A stretch of DNA of 31,784 nucleotides from Flavobacteriaceae bacterium TMED179 (GTDB lineage Bacteria; Bacteroidota; Bacteroidia; Flavobacteriales; Flavobacteriaceae), in contig NHIC01000002.1 of assembly GCA_002169865.1 (NCBI GenBank), positions 29,762-61,545 on the forward strand, written 5' to 3'. Position 1 is the first letter of the stretch. Every line of letters begins with the position of its first letter. Shown piece after piece: positions 8,066 to 16,817 of this stretch. A program made the position numbers and the translations under genes. The notes beneath the pieces are model-generated. The model was given only the letters and a program-made list of their open reading frames with translations. It had not been told where the DNA came from and searched no databases.

Positions 8066-9478
8066 ATGGAATTTAAAATGACCGACTCCTTCATCAAGGA
8101 GAATTTTCTACTCCAAAATAAAACAGCTGAAAGATTATATTTTGATCATGCGAAGGGGATGCCCATCATTGATTATCATAACCACTTAGCTCCCGATGTG
8201 ATTGCAGATAACGAACCTTTTTCGGGGATTAATGAAATTTGGTTGGATGGAGACCACTATAAATGGCGCGCAATGCGATCTCTGAGAATCCCTGAGAAAT
8301 TTATTACTGGTAATGAGATAAGTAAAAAGGAAAAATTTGATCAATGGGCCTATACAGTTCCTTTTACGGTAGGAAATCCACTTTTCCATTGGACCCATTT
8401 GGAGTTGGACCGTTATTTTGGAATTAAAACACTTCTTCAGCCTTCGACTTCTGATGCTATATTTGAGGAAACCAACATGCAGTTATCTCAGCTTAAGCCA
8501 AAGCACTTGCTAAATAATATGAAAGTCGAAATGTTATGTACAACAGATGACCCCTTAGACGACCTTTCCCATCATCAAAAAATTGCATCTAGTGAGGAAA
8601 AATCTCCAGAGGTATTACCCGGTTTCAGACCTGACAATATTTTTGGAATTCAAGGAGATCGATATCTTGACTATTTATCAGCCCTTGGAGAGTTAGCGGA
8701 TCAGGAGGTTAGAGATTTTGACAGTCTATTGGTGGTGTTAAAATCGAGAATTAACTATTTTCATGAGAATGGATGTAGGATATCAGATCATGGATTGGAA
8801 TACACCTATGCCTCTGAATTTAGTAATGCTGATGCAGATACTGTACTAAAAAAACGCTTATCAGGCAGCTTACCCAGTGATAGGGAGGCAGGTCTTTTCA
8901 ACTCATGTGTGCTTTATGAACTTTTTGTTATGTATCATGACTTTGGTTGGACCCAACAGTTGCACTTGGGTGCTCTAAGAGGAAATAATAAAAAACTAAA
9001 AAGACAATTAGGTGCAGATGTGGGGTGTGATTCTATAGGCGATTTTTCCCAAGCTAAAAATTTATCAAAATTATTGGGAATGTTGAACGACAATAACAAA
9101 TTGACCAATACTATTATTTACAATCTCAACCCATCGATGAATGAGGTTTTTGCCACTATGTCTGGTAATTTTAATAATGATAAAGTTGAGATACAGTGGG
9201 GTACAGCTTGGTGGTTCCTTGATCAAAAAGATGGAATGGAATTACAAATGAAGACCTTATCCAATATGGGATTATTATCGAAATTTATTGGAATGTTGAC
9301 GGATAGTCGAAGTTTTCTCTCTTTCCCGAGACACGAGTATTTCCGACGCATACTCTGTAATATGTTGGGAAAAGACATAGAGAATGGTTTATTGCCCAAT
9401 GATTTGAACTTCTTTGGATCAATGGTTGAAAATATCTGTTATCATAACTTGAAAGAATTCATTAAATACAAAAAGTAA
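8066..9478 (+). CDS. uxaC: Glucuronate isomerase
   Basis: The 470-residue protein is full length for UxaC. It has the amidohydrolase-type metal motif IDYHNHL (His38 and His40), the family region LHLGALRGNNKK, and the highly conserved C-terminal TDSRSFLSFPRHEYFRRIL. It converts D-glucuronate to D-fructuronate (and D-galacturonate to tagaturonate) in the cytoplasm. The start is ATG 8066, 1 bp after the uxuA stop; an in-frame ATG at 8078 is an alternative that would cost four residues. Its stop overlaps the start of dctP by one base (TAATG), indicating translational coupling with the transporter. Confidence 0.97.
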   Translation: MEFKMTDSFIKENFLLQNKTAERLYFDHAKGMPIIDYHNHLAPDVIADNEPFSGINEIWLDGDHYKWRAMRSLRIPEKFITGNEISKKEKFDQWAYTVPFTVGNPLFHWTHLELDRYFGIKTLLQPSTSDAIFEETNMQLSQLKPKHLLNNMKVEMLCTTDDPLDDLSHHQKIASSEEKSPEVLPGFRPDNIFGIQGDRYLDYLSALGELADQEVRDFDSLLVVLKSRINYFHENGCRISDHGLEYTYASEFSNADADTVLKKRLSGSLPSDREAGLFNSCVLYELFVMYHDFGWTQQLHLGALRGNNKKLKRQLGADVGCDSIGDFSQAKNLSKLLGMLNDNNKLTNTIIYNLNPSMNEVFATMSGNFNNDKVEIQWGTAWWFLDQKDGMELQMKTLSNMGLLSKFIGMLTDSRSFLSFPRHEYFRRILCNMLGKDIENGLLPNDLNFFGSMVENICYHNLKEFIKYKK

Positions 9479-10455
9479 TGACAAGGTTAAAAGTGTTTCT
9501 GCTTCTCGTTAGTTTATTCAATTTAATCTCTTGTGGCCAGTTAAATTCAACCAAAACGATTCGACTTGGCCATGGTTTGAGCACCAGTCATTCTGTTCAC
9601 AAGGGGATGCTCTTTTTTGGAGAAAGGCTGGAAGAAATTTCAGGAGGTAGGTTTAAAGTGCAGATATACCCAAGTCAGCAATTAGGAACAGAACGTCAGT
9701 GTTTGGAATTACTTCAAATTGGTAGCTTAGACATGACTAAAGTTTCGGCAGGTGTATTGGAAAATTTTTCCCCCAGTATTAAAGTTTTTGGGATTCCCTA
9801 TATGTTTAAAGATAAGGAACATACTTTTAGAGTATTGGATGGTCCTATCGGAGACGAATTACTAGCAGGTACTGAAAAATATTGGCTCAAAGGATTAGGT
9901 TATTATGATTCTGGCAGCCGAAGTTTTTACACCATTAATAAACCCATTGAAAAACCCAATGATTTAGAAGGACTAAAAATCAGGGTAATGGAAAGCCAAA
10001 CTGCAATTGACATGGTGAAATCATTTGGTGGATCTCCAACACCTATCTCCTGGGGAGAGCTATACACGGCCCTTCAACAAGGGGTGGTCGACGGAGCTGA
10101 GAATAATCCTCCCAGTTTTTATTTGTCCAGACATTACGAAGTATGTAAATATTATATTATTGACGAGCATACTGTCCTTCCAGATGTAGTCTTGATGAGT
10201 ACACATTTGTGGAATAGCCTAAATGAACAAGAACAAGTATGGGTTCAAAAGGCAATGGATTTATCTGTCATCGAACAGAGACGTTTGTGGTTGGAATCAG
10301 AGATGGAATCTCTCGAGGCAGTTAAAGCAGCGGGAGTAGAAGTGAGTTATCCTGATAAATCAAAATTTTCTGATATGTCTCGATCAGTTGCCGATCAATA
10401 CGCCCAAGATCCATTGATCAAGTCATTTATTGATAAAATAAAAAACACCCAATAA
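9478..10455 (+). CDS. dctP: TRAP transporter solute-binding lipoprotein DctP
   Basis: The 325-residue protein has a lipoprotein signal ending in LISC (Cys19). It matches the DctP fold with LGHGLSTSHSVHKG near the N terminus, Arg148 and the LKIRVMES segment (Arg169, normally the carboxylate-binding Arg), and GVVDGAENNPPSFY. TRAP binding proteins capture organic acids, and the surrounding genes argue for uronates such as glucuronate or an unsaturated uronate. It is tethered to a membrane by lipid rather than being free in the periplasm. It overlaps uxaC by one base and precedes dctQ by 1 bp. Confidence 0.93.
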   Translation: MTRLKVFLLLVSLFNLISCGQLNSTKTIRLGHGLSTSHSVHKGMLFFGERLEEISGGRFKVQIYPSQQLGTERQCLELLQIGSLDMTKVSAGVLENFSPSIKVFGIPYMFKDKEHTFRVLDGPIGDELLAGTEKYWLKGLGYYDSGSRSFYTINKPIEKPNDLEGLKIRVMESQTAIDMVKSFGGSPTPISWGELYTALQQGVVDGAENNPPSFYLSRHYEVCKYYIIDEHTVLPDVVLMSTHLWNSLNEQEQVWVQKAMDLSVIEQRRLWLESEMESLEAVKAAGVEVSYPDKSKFSDMSRSVADQYAQDPLIKSFIDKIKNTQ

Positions 10456-10456
10456 A

Positions 10457-10921
10457 ATGAAAATTAGAGCGCAGATAGATTCATTTTTAGAGAAAATACT
10501 TGTATTAATTATGTCGCTTATGGTTATCAATGTATTGTGGCAAGTATTTTCCAGATATATTTTGGCTAATCCAAGTTCTTTCACCGATGAGTTGGCGCGC
10601 TATCTAATGATTTGGGTTGGAGTATTGGGGGCGACTTATGTAGCTGGAAAAGGAAACCATGTAGCCATTACCTATTTTTCCGAAAAATTCAGCCCATTAA
10701 ATTTCAAAAGAATTCAAGTATTTATTAATTTAACTATTCTTGTTTTTGCCATTTTAGGAATGTTTTTTGGTGGTGCAAGATTGGTTTACATTACTTTATT
10801 TTTAGAACAGCTTTCTCCAGCCTTGAAAATTCCGTTGGGTTTAGTTTATTCAGTAATTCCTATCAGCGGACTACTAATCATATTTTACAAAATCTTGGAT
10901 CTTAAAAATCAAAAAAGATGA
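10457..10921 (+). CDS. dctQ: TRAP transporter small membrane subunit DctQ
   Basis: The 154-residue protein has four predicted membrane segments and the DctQ features FSRYILANPSSFTDELARYL and WVGVLGATYVAGKGNHVAI. DctQ is the small subunit of the tripartite ATP-independent periplasmic transporter and works with DctM and DctP. The gene overlaps dctM by 4 bp (ATGA, 10918-10921), a strong sign of coupled translation and of subunits made in equal amounts. Confidence 0.92.
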   Translation: MKIRAQIDSFLEKILVLIMSLMVINVLWQVFSRYILANPSSFTDELARYLMIWVGVLGATYVAGKGNHVAITYFSEKFSPLNFKRIQVFINLTILVFAILGMFFGGARLVYITLFLEQLSPALKIPLGLVYSVIPISGLLIIFYKILDLKNQKR

Positions 10922-12216
10922 TAGAATTTTTACCTGTAATCATATTGGTGTTTAGTTTTTTATTACTGCTATTCCTTGGTGTACCAGTAGCTTGGTGTAT
11001 TGCCATGTCATCGATGCTTACGCTTATGTCGGCGATGCCTTTCTCTGCTGCCACTACTACTGTTTCACAAAGGATCGCTACAGGACTGGATAGTTTTGCT
11101 CTTCTGGCCATTCCTTTTTTCATTCTTTCGGGACAAATCATGAGTAAAGGAGGCATTGCTAATCGATTGATCTCCTTTGCCAAAACATTGGTAGGGTTTT
11201 TACCGGGTGGATTGGCATTGATTAACATTGTCTCTGCCATGATGATGGGAGCTATTGCTGGTTCAGCTATGGCTTCAGCCTCTGCTATGGGGACAATTCT
11301 AGGTCCAGAAATGGAGAAAGAAGGCTATTCCAAAGAGTTTGGAGCTGCAGTGAACATCACCTCATCTACTACTGGACTTGTAATACCTCCTAGTAACACA
11401 TTGATTGTCTATTCCCTAGCAAGTGGTGGCGTATCTATTGCCGCATTATTTTTGGCGGGATATATACCAGGAATCCTTACTGGGCTCTTTATGATGATTG
11501 TTGCCATGGTTTGGGCAAAAAAGAACAACTACCCAATAGGGAAAAAGTCTTCACTGAAAGAAGTATTTGTAAAATTCGTAGATGCTTTACCCAGCTTATT
11601 GCTCTTAGTGATCGTTATCGGAGGCATCATAGGGGGTATATTTACCGCTACCGAAGCCTCTGCTGTAGCTGTTCTTTATACCATTCTACTTTCTTTTTAC
11701 TATAAAGAATTATCATTTAAGGACCTGCCTAAGGTGATATTGCAATCCTCTGAAACTACAGCCATAGTTATGCTCTTGATCGGGGCTTCAATGTGTATGT
11801 CTTGGGTATTATCCTATGAGAATATCCCACAAGATATTAGCGATGCCCTATTGTCTGTCAGTGATAACAAGATCATTATTCTATTGATGATTAATGTAAT
11901 CCTATTGGCTGTAGGTATATTTATGGACGCTACACCGGCAGTGCTTATTTTCACCCCTATTTTTCTTCCCATTGTTACTTCTTTGGGTATGGATCCTACC
12001 CATTTCGGAATTATTCTCATGCTCAATCTTTGTATTGGGCTTTGTACCCCTCCAGTAGGGTCGGTGTTATTCGTTGGAGTAGGTATTGCAAAAACAACCA
12101 TTTCAAAAGTTATAAAACCCCTGATACCTCTGTTCCTGGTTATGATTTTATCCTTGTTTCTAGTAACCTACATTCCACAGTTGAGTTTGTGGTTACCTAA
12201 ATTATTTGGAGTCTAA
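10918..12216 (+). CDS. dctM: TRAP transporter large permease DctM
   Basis: The 432-residue, strongly hydrophobic protein has about 12 membrane segments. DctM-family motifs include FFILSGQIMSKGGIA, AMMMGAIAGSAMASASAMG, TSSTTGLVIPPSNTLIVYS and LCTPPVGSVLFVGVGIAK. It is the sodium-driven permease that works with DctQ and the DctP lipoprotein; uronate import is inferred from context. It overlaps dctQ by 4 bp and is followed by DUF4861 after 30 bp. Confidence 0.95.
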   Translation: MIEFLPVIILVFSFLLLLFLGVPVAWCIAMSSMLTLMSAMPFSAATTTVSQRIATGLDSFALLAIPFFILSGQIMSKGGIANRLISFAKTLVGFLPGGLALINIVSAMMMGAIAGSAMASASAMGTILGPEMEKEGYSKEFGAAVNITSSTTGLVIPPSNTLIVYSLASGGVSIAALFLAGYIPGILTGLFMMIVAMVWAKKNNYPIGKKSSLKEVFVKFVDALPSLLLLVIVIGGIIGGIFTATEASAVAVLYTILLSFYYKELSFKDLPKVILQSSETTAIVMLLIGASMCMSWVLSYENIPQDISDALLSVSDNKIIILLMINVILLAVGIFMDATPAVLIFTPIFLPIVTSLGMDPTHFGIILMLNLCIGLCTPPVGSVLFVGVGIAKTTISKVIKPLIPLFLVMILSLFLVTYIPQLSLWLPKLFGV

Positions 12217-12246
12217 ATTTTAAAAACGAAAATTAAAAATAATTTT

Positions 12247-13413
12247 ATGTTATCAATCAAATCCATGTTTCTGCTAGGTGGGATTACGCTTTTAGTATCT
12301 TGTACCTCAGGCCCTTTAACAATTAACCTTACTAATACTTTGGATGTTTCGCGGCAAAACGAAACAGTTGAGATTGATATTTATGATTTGCCTCAGAACA
12401 TGGTATCTATGATTGAAAGAGTAGGTGTATATGATCCATCCGAGGGTCTTTTTTTGACGACTCAGCTGATAGATTTAGATAAGGATGGACAGATGGATCA
12501 ACTCATTTTTCAACCTGAGTTGGCTGCGAAATCCTCGAAAATTTATCATATAATAGAACATTTAGAAAAGGAAACAGATGTCAAATATTGTTATTCCCGA
12601 TTTGTTCCGTCTCGAATTGACGATTATACTTGGGAAAACAATAGGGTAGCTTTCAGAACCTATGGTCCTGCTGCACAAGACCTGATAGAGAATGGACAAA
12701 AAGGAGGAATTATTTCTAGTGGTATTGATTGTTGGTTGAAAAGAGTAGATTATCCAGTTATTGACAAGTGGTATAAAGCCAGTGAGGAGGAGGGTATAAG
12801 CTATCATGAAGATCATGGAGAAGGATTGGACAATTACCATGTTGGGATCAGTAGGGGAGCGGGTGGATTGTCCATAAAAGGAGCAGATGATCAATATTTT
12901 GTATCCAAGAACTTCACAGCCTATAATACCATCTCCAATGGCCCTTTAAGAACTATTTTTCAATTGGATTATGCTGATTGGGACGGGCCCGATGGAAAAA
13001 TTAAAGAGCAAAAAACGATTAGCTTGGATTATGGAAATAACCTGATGAAAATTGAAGTATCTATTGAGGGAACCGATAAAATTTCAGCGGGTATTTCATT
13101 ACAGCAGTCAATGGGAATTATTCATGAGTCCAATAATTTTTTGACCTATAAACAAAATCATTTTGACACCACCTTGAGTAATGTGATTATGACTACTTTA
13201 AAACATTATGATGGTTATCATATTTATAATCCTGGAATAAAAGATCAAAATCATGTATTTTTAGATTTCAAAATTCTAAACGAGACTTTAACCTACTATG
13301 TTGGTTTTTATTGGTCGAAGAGCAATCAGTTTTCCGGACACGAAGCCTGGGACCAGTACCTCAACGATTTGGCTATGAAAATTGAAAATCCAATTACAGT
13401 TAATATCAAATAA
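12247..13413 (+). CDS. DUF4861-family lipoprotein
   Basis: The 388-residue protein has a lipoprotein signal ending in LLVSC (Cys19), and the rest resembles the DUF4861 family, with the regions YDPSEGLFLTTQLIDLDKDG, FRTYGPAAQDLIENG and DYHEDHGEGLDNYHVG-like spacing. No catalytic motif is known to me. The family recurs beside kduI/kduD and GH105 genes in Bacteroidota uronate loci. Here it sits inside the operon, 30 bp after dctM and 5 bp before kdgK. A role in processing or capturing uronate-containing oligosaccharides at the membrane surface is inference. The dense aromatic and charged composition suggests a beta-sandwich carbohydrate-active fold, but that was not tested. Confidence 0.8.
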   Translation: MLSIKSMFLLGGITLLVSCTSGPLTINLTNTLDVSRQNETVEIDIYDLPQNMVSMIERVGVYDPSEGLFLTTQLIDLDKDGQMDQLIFQPELAAKSSKIYHIIEHLEKETDVKYCYSRFVPSRIDDYTWENNRVAFRTYGPAAQDLIENGQKGGIISSGIDCWLKRVDYPVIDKWYKASEEEGISYHEDHGEGLDNYHVGISRGAGGLSIKGADDQYFVSKNFTAYNTISNGPLRTIFQLDYADWDGPDGKIKEQKTISLDYGNNLMKIEVSIEGTDKISAGISLQQSMGIIHESNNFLTYKQNHFDTTLSNVIMTTLKHYDGYHIYNPGIKDQNHVFLDFKILNETLTYYVGFYWSKSNQFSGHEAWDQYLNDLAMKIENPITVNIK

Positions 13414-13418
13414 TTTAA

Positions 13419-14459
13419 ATGAAAAAAGTTGTAACCTTTGGTGAAATTATGTTAAGACTTTCACCTCCTGCAAATCTAAGATTTTCTCAAGCCAACAACT
13501 TTGATGTGGTCTATGGAGGTGGAGAATCTAACGTAGCAGTATCACTTGCCAATTACGGCGTTCCGGTAGAGTTTGTTACCCGACTGCCCCAGAATGATAT
13601 TGGGGCCTGCGCAATGATGGAGATGCGAAAAAGAGGCGTAGGCATGAATCATATTGCTTATGGAGGGAATCGCCTGGGGATATATTTTTTGGAAACAGGA
13701 GCAGTAAGTCGAGGAAGTAAGGTGGTCTATGACCGTGGCCATTCTGCAATGGCAGAAATTAAGACGGGGATGATCGATTGGGATACTGTATTTGTTGGGG
13801 TCAGTTGGTTTCATTGGACAGGTATCACTCCGGCAATCTCTCAGGGAGCAGCAGATACTTGCTTGGAGGCAGTAAAAGTAGCTAGCGAAAAAGGAATTAC
13901 CATTTCCACTGATTTGAATTATCGTGCCAAATTATGGAAATACGGTCAACCTTCTGAACCCATTATGACCAAATTGACTTCTTACTGCGATGTCATCTTA
14001 GGGAATGAAGAAGATGCCGAAAAACATTTTGGTATCAAGCCTGAAGGTTTGGATATTACCACACAAGGGGATCAAGTAAAAGCGGAGGCTTTTCAGTCTG
14101 TTTGTGAACAAATGATGAAAAAATTCCCCAAAGCCAAAAAAGTAATCACTACCCTTAGAGGTTCCATTTCAGCTTCCAACAATACTTGGGCGGGGATACT
14201 CTACGATGGTGAAAATATCTGTATCAGCCCAGAATACAAAATTACCCATATTGTAGATAGAGTAGGAGGGGGGGACTCTTTCATGGGGGGATTGATCTAC
14301 GGACTGTTGCAATATCCAGAGGACGACCAGAATGCATTAAACTTTGCTGTAGCGGCCTCTTGTTTAAAACATACTATTAAGGGCGATGCTAATTTAGTTT
14401 CAGTCGCTGAAGTAGAAAAATTAATGAGCGGTGACGCCAGTGGCCGCGTAGCAAGATAA
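13419..14459 (+). CDS. kdgK: 2-keto-3-deoxygluconate kinase
   Basis: The 346-residue PfkB-family kinase starts with VVTFGEIMLRLSPP and has the sugar-binding GGGESNVAVSLANYG near residues 31-45. It carries the anion-hole/catalytic base region DRVGGGDSFMGG near residue 283. The neighbours define it as the KDG kinase that forms KDPG with ATP in the cytoplasm. It is where the glucuronate and unsaturated-uronate branches have already merged. It is 5 bp after DUF4861 and 2 bp before kdgA. The GGGD codons contain a run of seven G bases (14268-14274). Confidence 0.95.
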   Translation: MKKVVTFGEIMLRLSPPANLRFSQANNFDVVYGGGESNVAVSLANYGVPVEFVTRLPQNDIGACAMMEMRKRGVGMNHIAYGGNRLGIYFLETGAVSRGSKVVYDRGHSAMAEIKTGMIDWDTVFVGVSWFHWTGITPAISQGAADTCLEAVKVASEKGITISTDLNYRAKLWKYGQPSEPIMTKLTSYCDVILGNEEDAEKHFGIKPEGLDITTQGDQVKAEAFQSVCEQMMKKFPKAKKVITTLRGSISASNNTWAGILYDGENICISPEYKITHIVDRVGGGDSFMGGLIYGLLQYPEDDQNALNFAVAASCLKHTIKGDANLVSVAEVEKLMSGDASGRVAR

Positions 14460-14461
14460 TT

Positions 14462-15130
14462 ATGGCAAAATTTACCCGTTTAGAAGTCGCTGCAAAAATG
14501 GCAGAAACAGGAATGGTTCCTCTTTTTTACCACAGTGATATTAAAATTGCAAAAAAAACCCTTAAAGCCTGTTATGAAGGAGGGGCAAGATTATTAGAAT
14601 TTACCAGCAGAGGCGATTTTGCACATCAGATTTTTGAGCAGCTCAATCAGTATGCGATTGCCAAGTTCCCCGAAATGATCATGGGCGTAGGTTCTGTAAC
14701 CGACGCTGCCGCAGCATCACTTTATATGCAGTTGGGTGCCAATTTTATAGTTACTCCAGTATTAAGGGATGATATTGCTGTAGTTTGTAATCGAAGAAAA
14801 TTACTCTGGTCGGCAGGATGTGGCTCACTCACAGAAATAGCCAAAGCTGAAGAATTAGGGGGAGAAATAGTCAAACTGTTTCCAGGAAGTGCCTATGGCC
14901 CTAGTTTTGTAAAAGCCATTAAAGGTCCTCAACCCTGGACCAGTATTATGCCTACTGGAGGAGTAAGTACTGAAGAGGATAATCTTAGAGGTTGGTTTGA
15001 TGCAGGTGTTACCTGCGTGGGAATGGGATCAAAGTTGATTTCTAAGGAAGTTTTGTCCAACGGTGATTATGAAGGATTGAAAACTAAAGTTGCAGATGTC
15101 CTTGCATTGATTCAAAAAATAAGACAATAA
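14462..15130 (+). CDS. kdgA: KDPG aldolase
   Basis: The 222-residue class I aldolase has the catalytic Glu46 (RLLEFT) and Schiff-base Lys138 (VKLFPG) with the GVGSVTD and MPTGGVS phosphate-binding segments. It cleaves 2-keto-3-deoxy-6-phosphogluconate to pyruvate and glyceraldehyde-3-phosphate, and family members also act on 4-hydroxy-2-oxoglutarate. The usual PGC segment before the Thr/Ser-Glu motif is AGCGSLTE here, a mild deviation. It lies 2 bp after kdgK and 3 bp before kduI. Confidence 0.95.
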   Translation: MAKFTRLEVAAKMAETGMVPLFYHSDIKIAKKTLKACYEGGARLLEFTSRGDFAHQIFEQLNQYAIAKFPEMIMGVGSVTDAAAASLYMQLGANFIVTPVLRDDIAVVCNRRKLLWSAGCGSLTEIAKAEELGGEIVKLFPGSAYGPSFVKAIKGPQPWTSIMPTGGVSTEEDNLRGWFDAGVTCVGMGSKLISKEVLSNGDYEGLKTKVADVLALIQKIRQ

Positions 15131-15133
15131 TCT

Positions 15134-15979
15134 ATGAATGATAATTTCCAAGTACGTTATGCGGTTGGTCAGAAAGCGACTAATCAAATGGGTACCCAAG
15201 CCTTACGTGATGAATTTTTAATTGAACAAGTTTTTGGAATGGGCTTTGTCAAATGGGTTTATACCCACTATGATCGCTATATGGTGGGTGGGGTCATCCC
15301 TACCGATGGAAAGAAAGTTTTTCTCGACACTATAGCCCCACTCAAAGCTGATTTCTTTCTAGAGCGCAGAGAAATGGGGGTTATCAACGTTGGGGGTAAG
15401 GGAACTATTATTGCCGATGGAACTCATTATGAATTGGATTATAAGGAAGCCCTTTACTTAGGAAAGGGCATCAAAGAAGTTTATTTCTCAAGTGATGATC
15501 CAAAATCCCATGCAAAGTTCTACCTAAACTCTGCTCCCGCTCACCAAGCTTATACCTGTCAAAAGGTAGGCAGAGATCAAGCAGAAATAGTAGAGTTGGG
15601 ATTAGCAAAAACCTCCAATAAAAGAACCATTAGGAAGTTGATTGTAAACAGTATTGTCAAGAGTTGTCAATTACAAATGGGCATGACTGAACTGGCCTCG
15701 GGTTCTGTATGGAATACCATGCCAGCCCATGTCCACGATCGACGAATGGAAGTGTATTTTTACTTTGAAGTACCAGAAGATCAGTCTGTATGTCACTTTA
15801 TGGGAGCTACAGATGAAACCCGTCACCTTTGGATGTCCAATGAGCAGGCGATAATTTCTCCTCCTTGGTCGATTCACGCTGGGTCGGGTACTTCCAACTA
15901 TACCTTTGTGTGGGGTATGGCAGGAGAAAATTTAGATTATGGTGATATGGACGGTTGTGATATACCTAATTTAAGATAA
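15134..15979 (+). CDS. kduI: 5-keto-4-deoxyuronate isomerase (DKI isomerase)
   Basis: The 281-residue protein is full length for KduI. The zinc site is visible: His199, His201 and Glu206 in MPAHVHDRRMEVYFYF, plus His248 in WSIHAGSGT. It converts 4-deoxy-L-threo-5-hexosulose uronate, the spontaneous product of unsaturated uronates, to 3-deoxy-D-glycero-2,5-hexodiulosonate. Together with the GH105 upstream it shows the cell processes lyase-generated uronates. It is 3 bp after kdgA and 4 bp before kduD. Confidence 0.97.
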   Translation: MNDNFQVRYAVGQKATNQMGTQALRDEFLIEQVFGMGFVKWVYTHYDRYMVGGVIPTDGKKVFLDTIAPLKADFFLERREMGVINVGGKGTIIADGTHYELDYKEALYLGKGIKEVYFSSDDPKSHAKFYLNSAPAHQAYTCQKVGRDQAEIVELGLAKTSNKRTIRKLIVNSIVKSCQLQMGMTELASGSVWNTMPAHVHDRRMEVYFYFEVPEDQSVCHFMGATDETRHLWMSNEQAIISPPWSIHAGSGTSNYTFVWGMAGENLDYGDMDGCDIPNLR

Positions 15980-15983
15980 ACCT

Positions 15984-16775
15984 ATGGGGTCAAACCTCTT
16001 CGATTTAACAGGTAAATTAGCCTTGGTAACTGGAGCCACCCAAGGACTGGGCATGGCGATCGCTGAAGGAATAGGTAAATCAGGAGCAACTGTTGTTATC
16101 AATGGAAACAGTTCTCAGGAAAAAATTGACAATGCTGTATCTATATTTAAATCACAGGGAATCAATTCCTATGGTTATCGCTTTAATGTTACCGATGAAA
16201 AAGCGGTAGTTAATGCTGTGGCACAAATAGAAAAAGAAGTTGGTTCCATTGATATCTTGGTTAATAATGCTGGGATTATTAAAAGGACTGCATTGGCGGA
16301 AATGGAGGTTGAAGATTTTGAACAAGTCATTAAAGTAGATTTAGTCAGTCCGTTTATTGTTTCCAAAGCAGTCGTCAAGGGAATGATCGAACGAAAGGCA
16401 GGTAAAATCATCAACATCTGTTCCATGATGAGTGAGTTAGGCAGAAATACCGTCGGTGCTTATGCTGCTGCTAAAGGAGGCCTAAAGATGCTGACCCAAA
16501 ATATGTGTGTGGAATGGGCCCCCCATAACATTCAAGTGAATGGTATTGGTCCAGGTTATTTTGCGACCGAACAGACCAAACCCATCAGGGTGGATGGACA
16601 CCCTTTAAACGAATTCATAATTAACCGAACCCCAGCAGGAGTATGGGGTAACCCCAAGGACCTGCAGGGATCAGCCGTATTTCTGAGTGCCAAGGCCAGT
16701 GATTTTGTCAACGGACAAGTTCTCTATGTGGACGGTGGGATACTGGCCACTATAGGCAAGCCTTCAAACGAATAG
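15984..16775 (+). CDS. kduD: 2-dehydro-3-deoxy-D-gluconate 5-dehydrogenase
   Basis: The 263-residue SDR has TGATQGLG (residues 16-23), NNAG (94-97), Ser147 and the catalytic Tyr160-x3-Lys164 (YAAAK), with a C-terminal LYVDGGI. Adjacent kduI assigns it as KduD, which reduces 3-deoxy-D-glycero-2,5-hexodiulosonate to KDG with NAD(P)H. It is the last gene of the uronate operon; the next gene converges from the opposite strand 42 bp on. It differs in sequence from the SDR at 6055, consistent with distinct substrates. Confidence 0.95.
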   Translation: MGSNLFDLTGKLALVTGATQGLGMAIAEGIGKSGATVVINGNSSQEKIDNAVSIFKSQGINSYGYRFNVTDEKAVVNAVAQIEKEVGSIDILVNNAGIIKRTALAEMEVEDFEQVIKVDLVSPFIVSKAVVKGMIERKAGKIINICSMMSELGRNTVGAYAAAKGGLKMLTQNMCVEWAPHNIQVNGIGPGYFATEQTKPIRVDGHPLNEFIINRTPAGVWGNPKDLQGSAVFLSAKASDFVNGQVLYVDGGILATIGKPSNE

Positions 16776-16817
16776 TAGAGCTATTATAAATTGATTTAAA
16801 AAGTACTTTTGTGTTCT

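Noticed and set aside
10902..11240. Antisense ORFs such as this one opposite dctM, and others opposite kdgK, kduI and GH2
   Set aside because: They lie wholly inside well-supported genes and have no recognisable domains or signals.
16799..16810. AAAAGTACTTTT palindrome as a terminator between kduD and galM
   Set aside because: It has no loop or GC stem, so it is an AT-rich palindrome rather than a rho-independent terminator.
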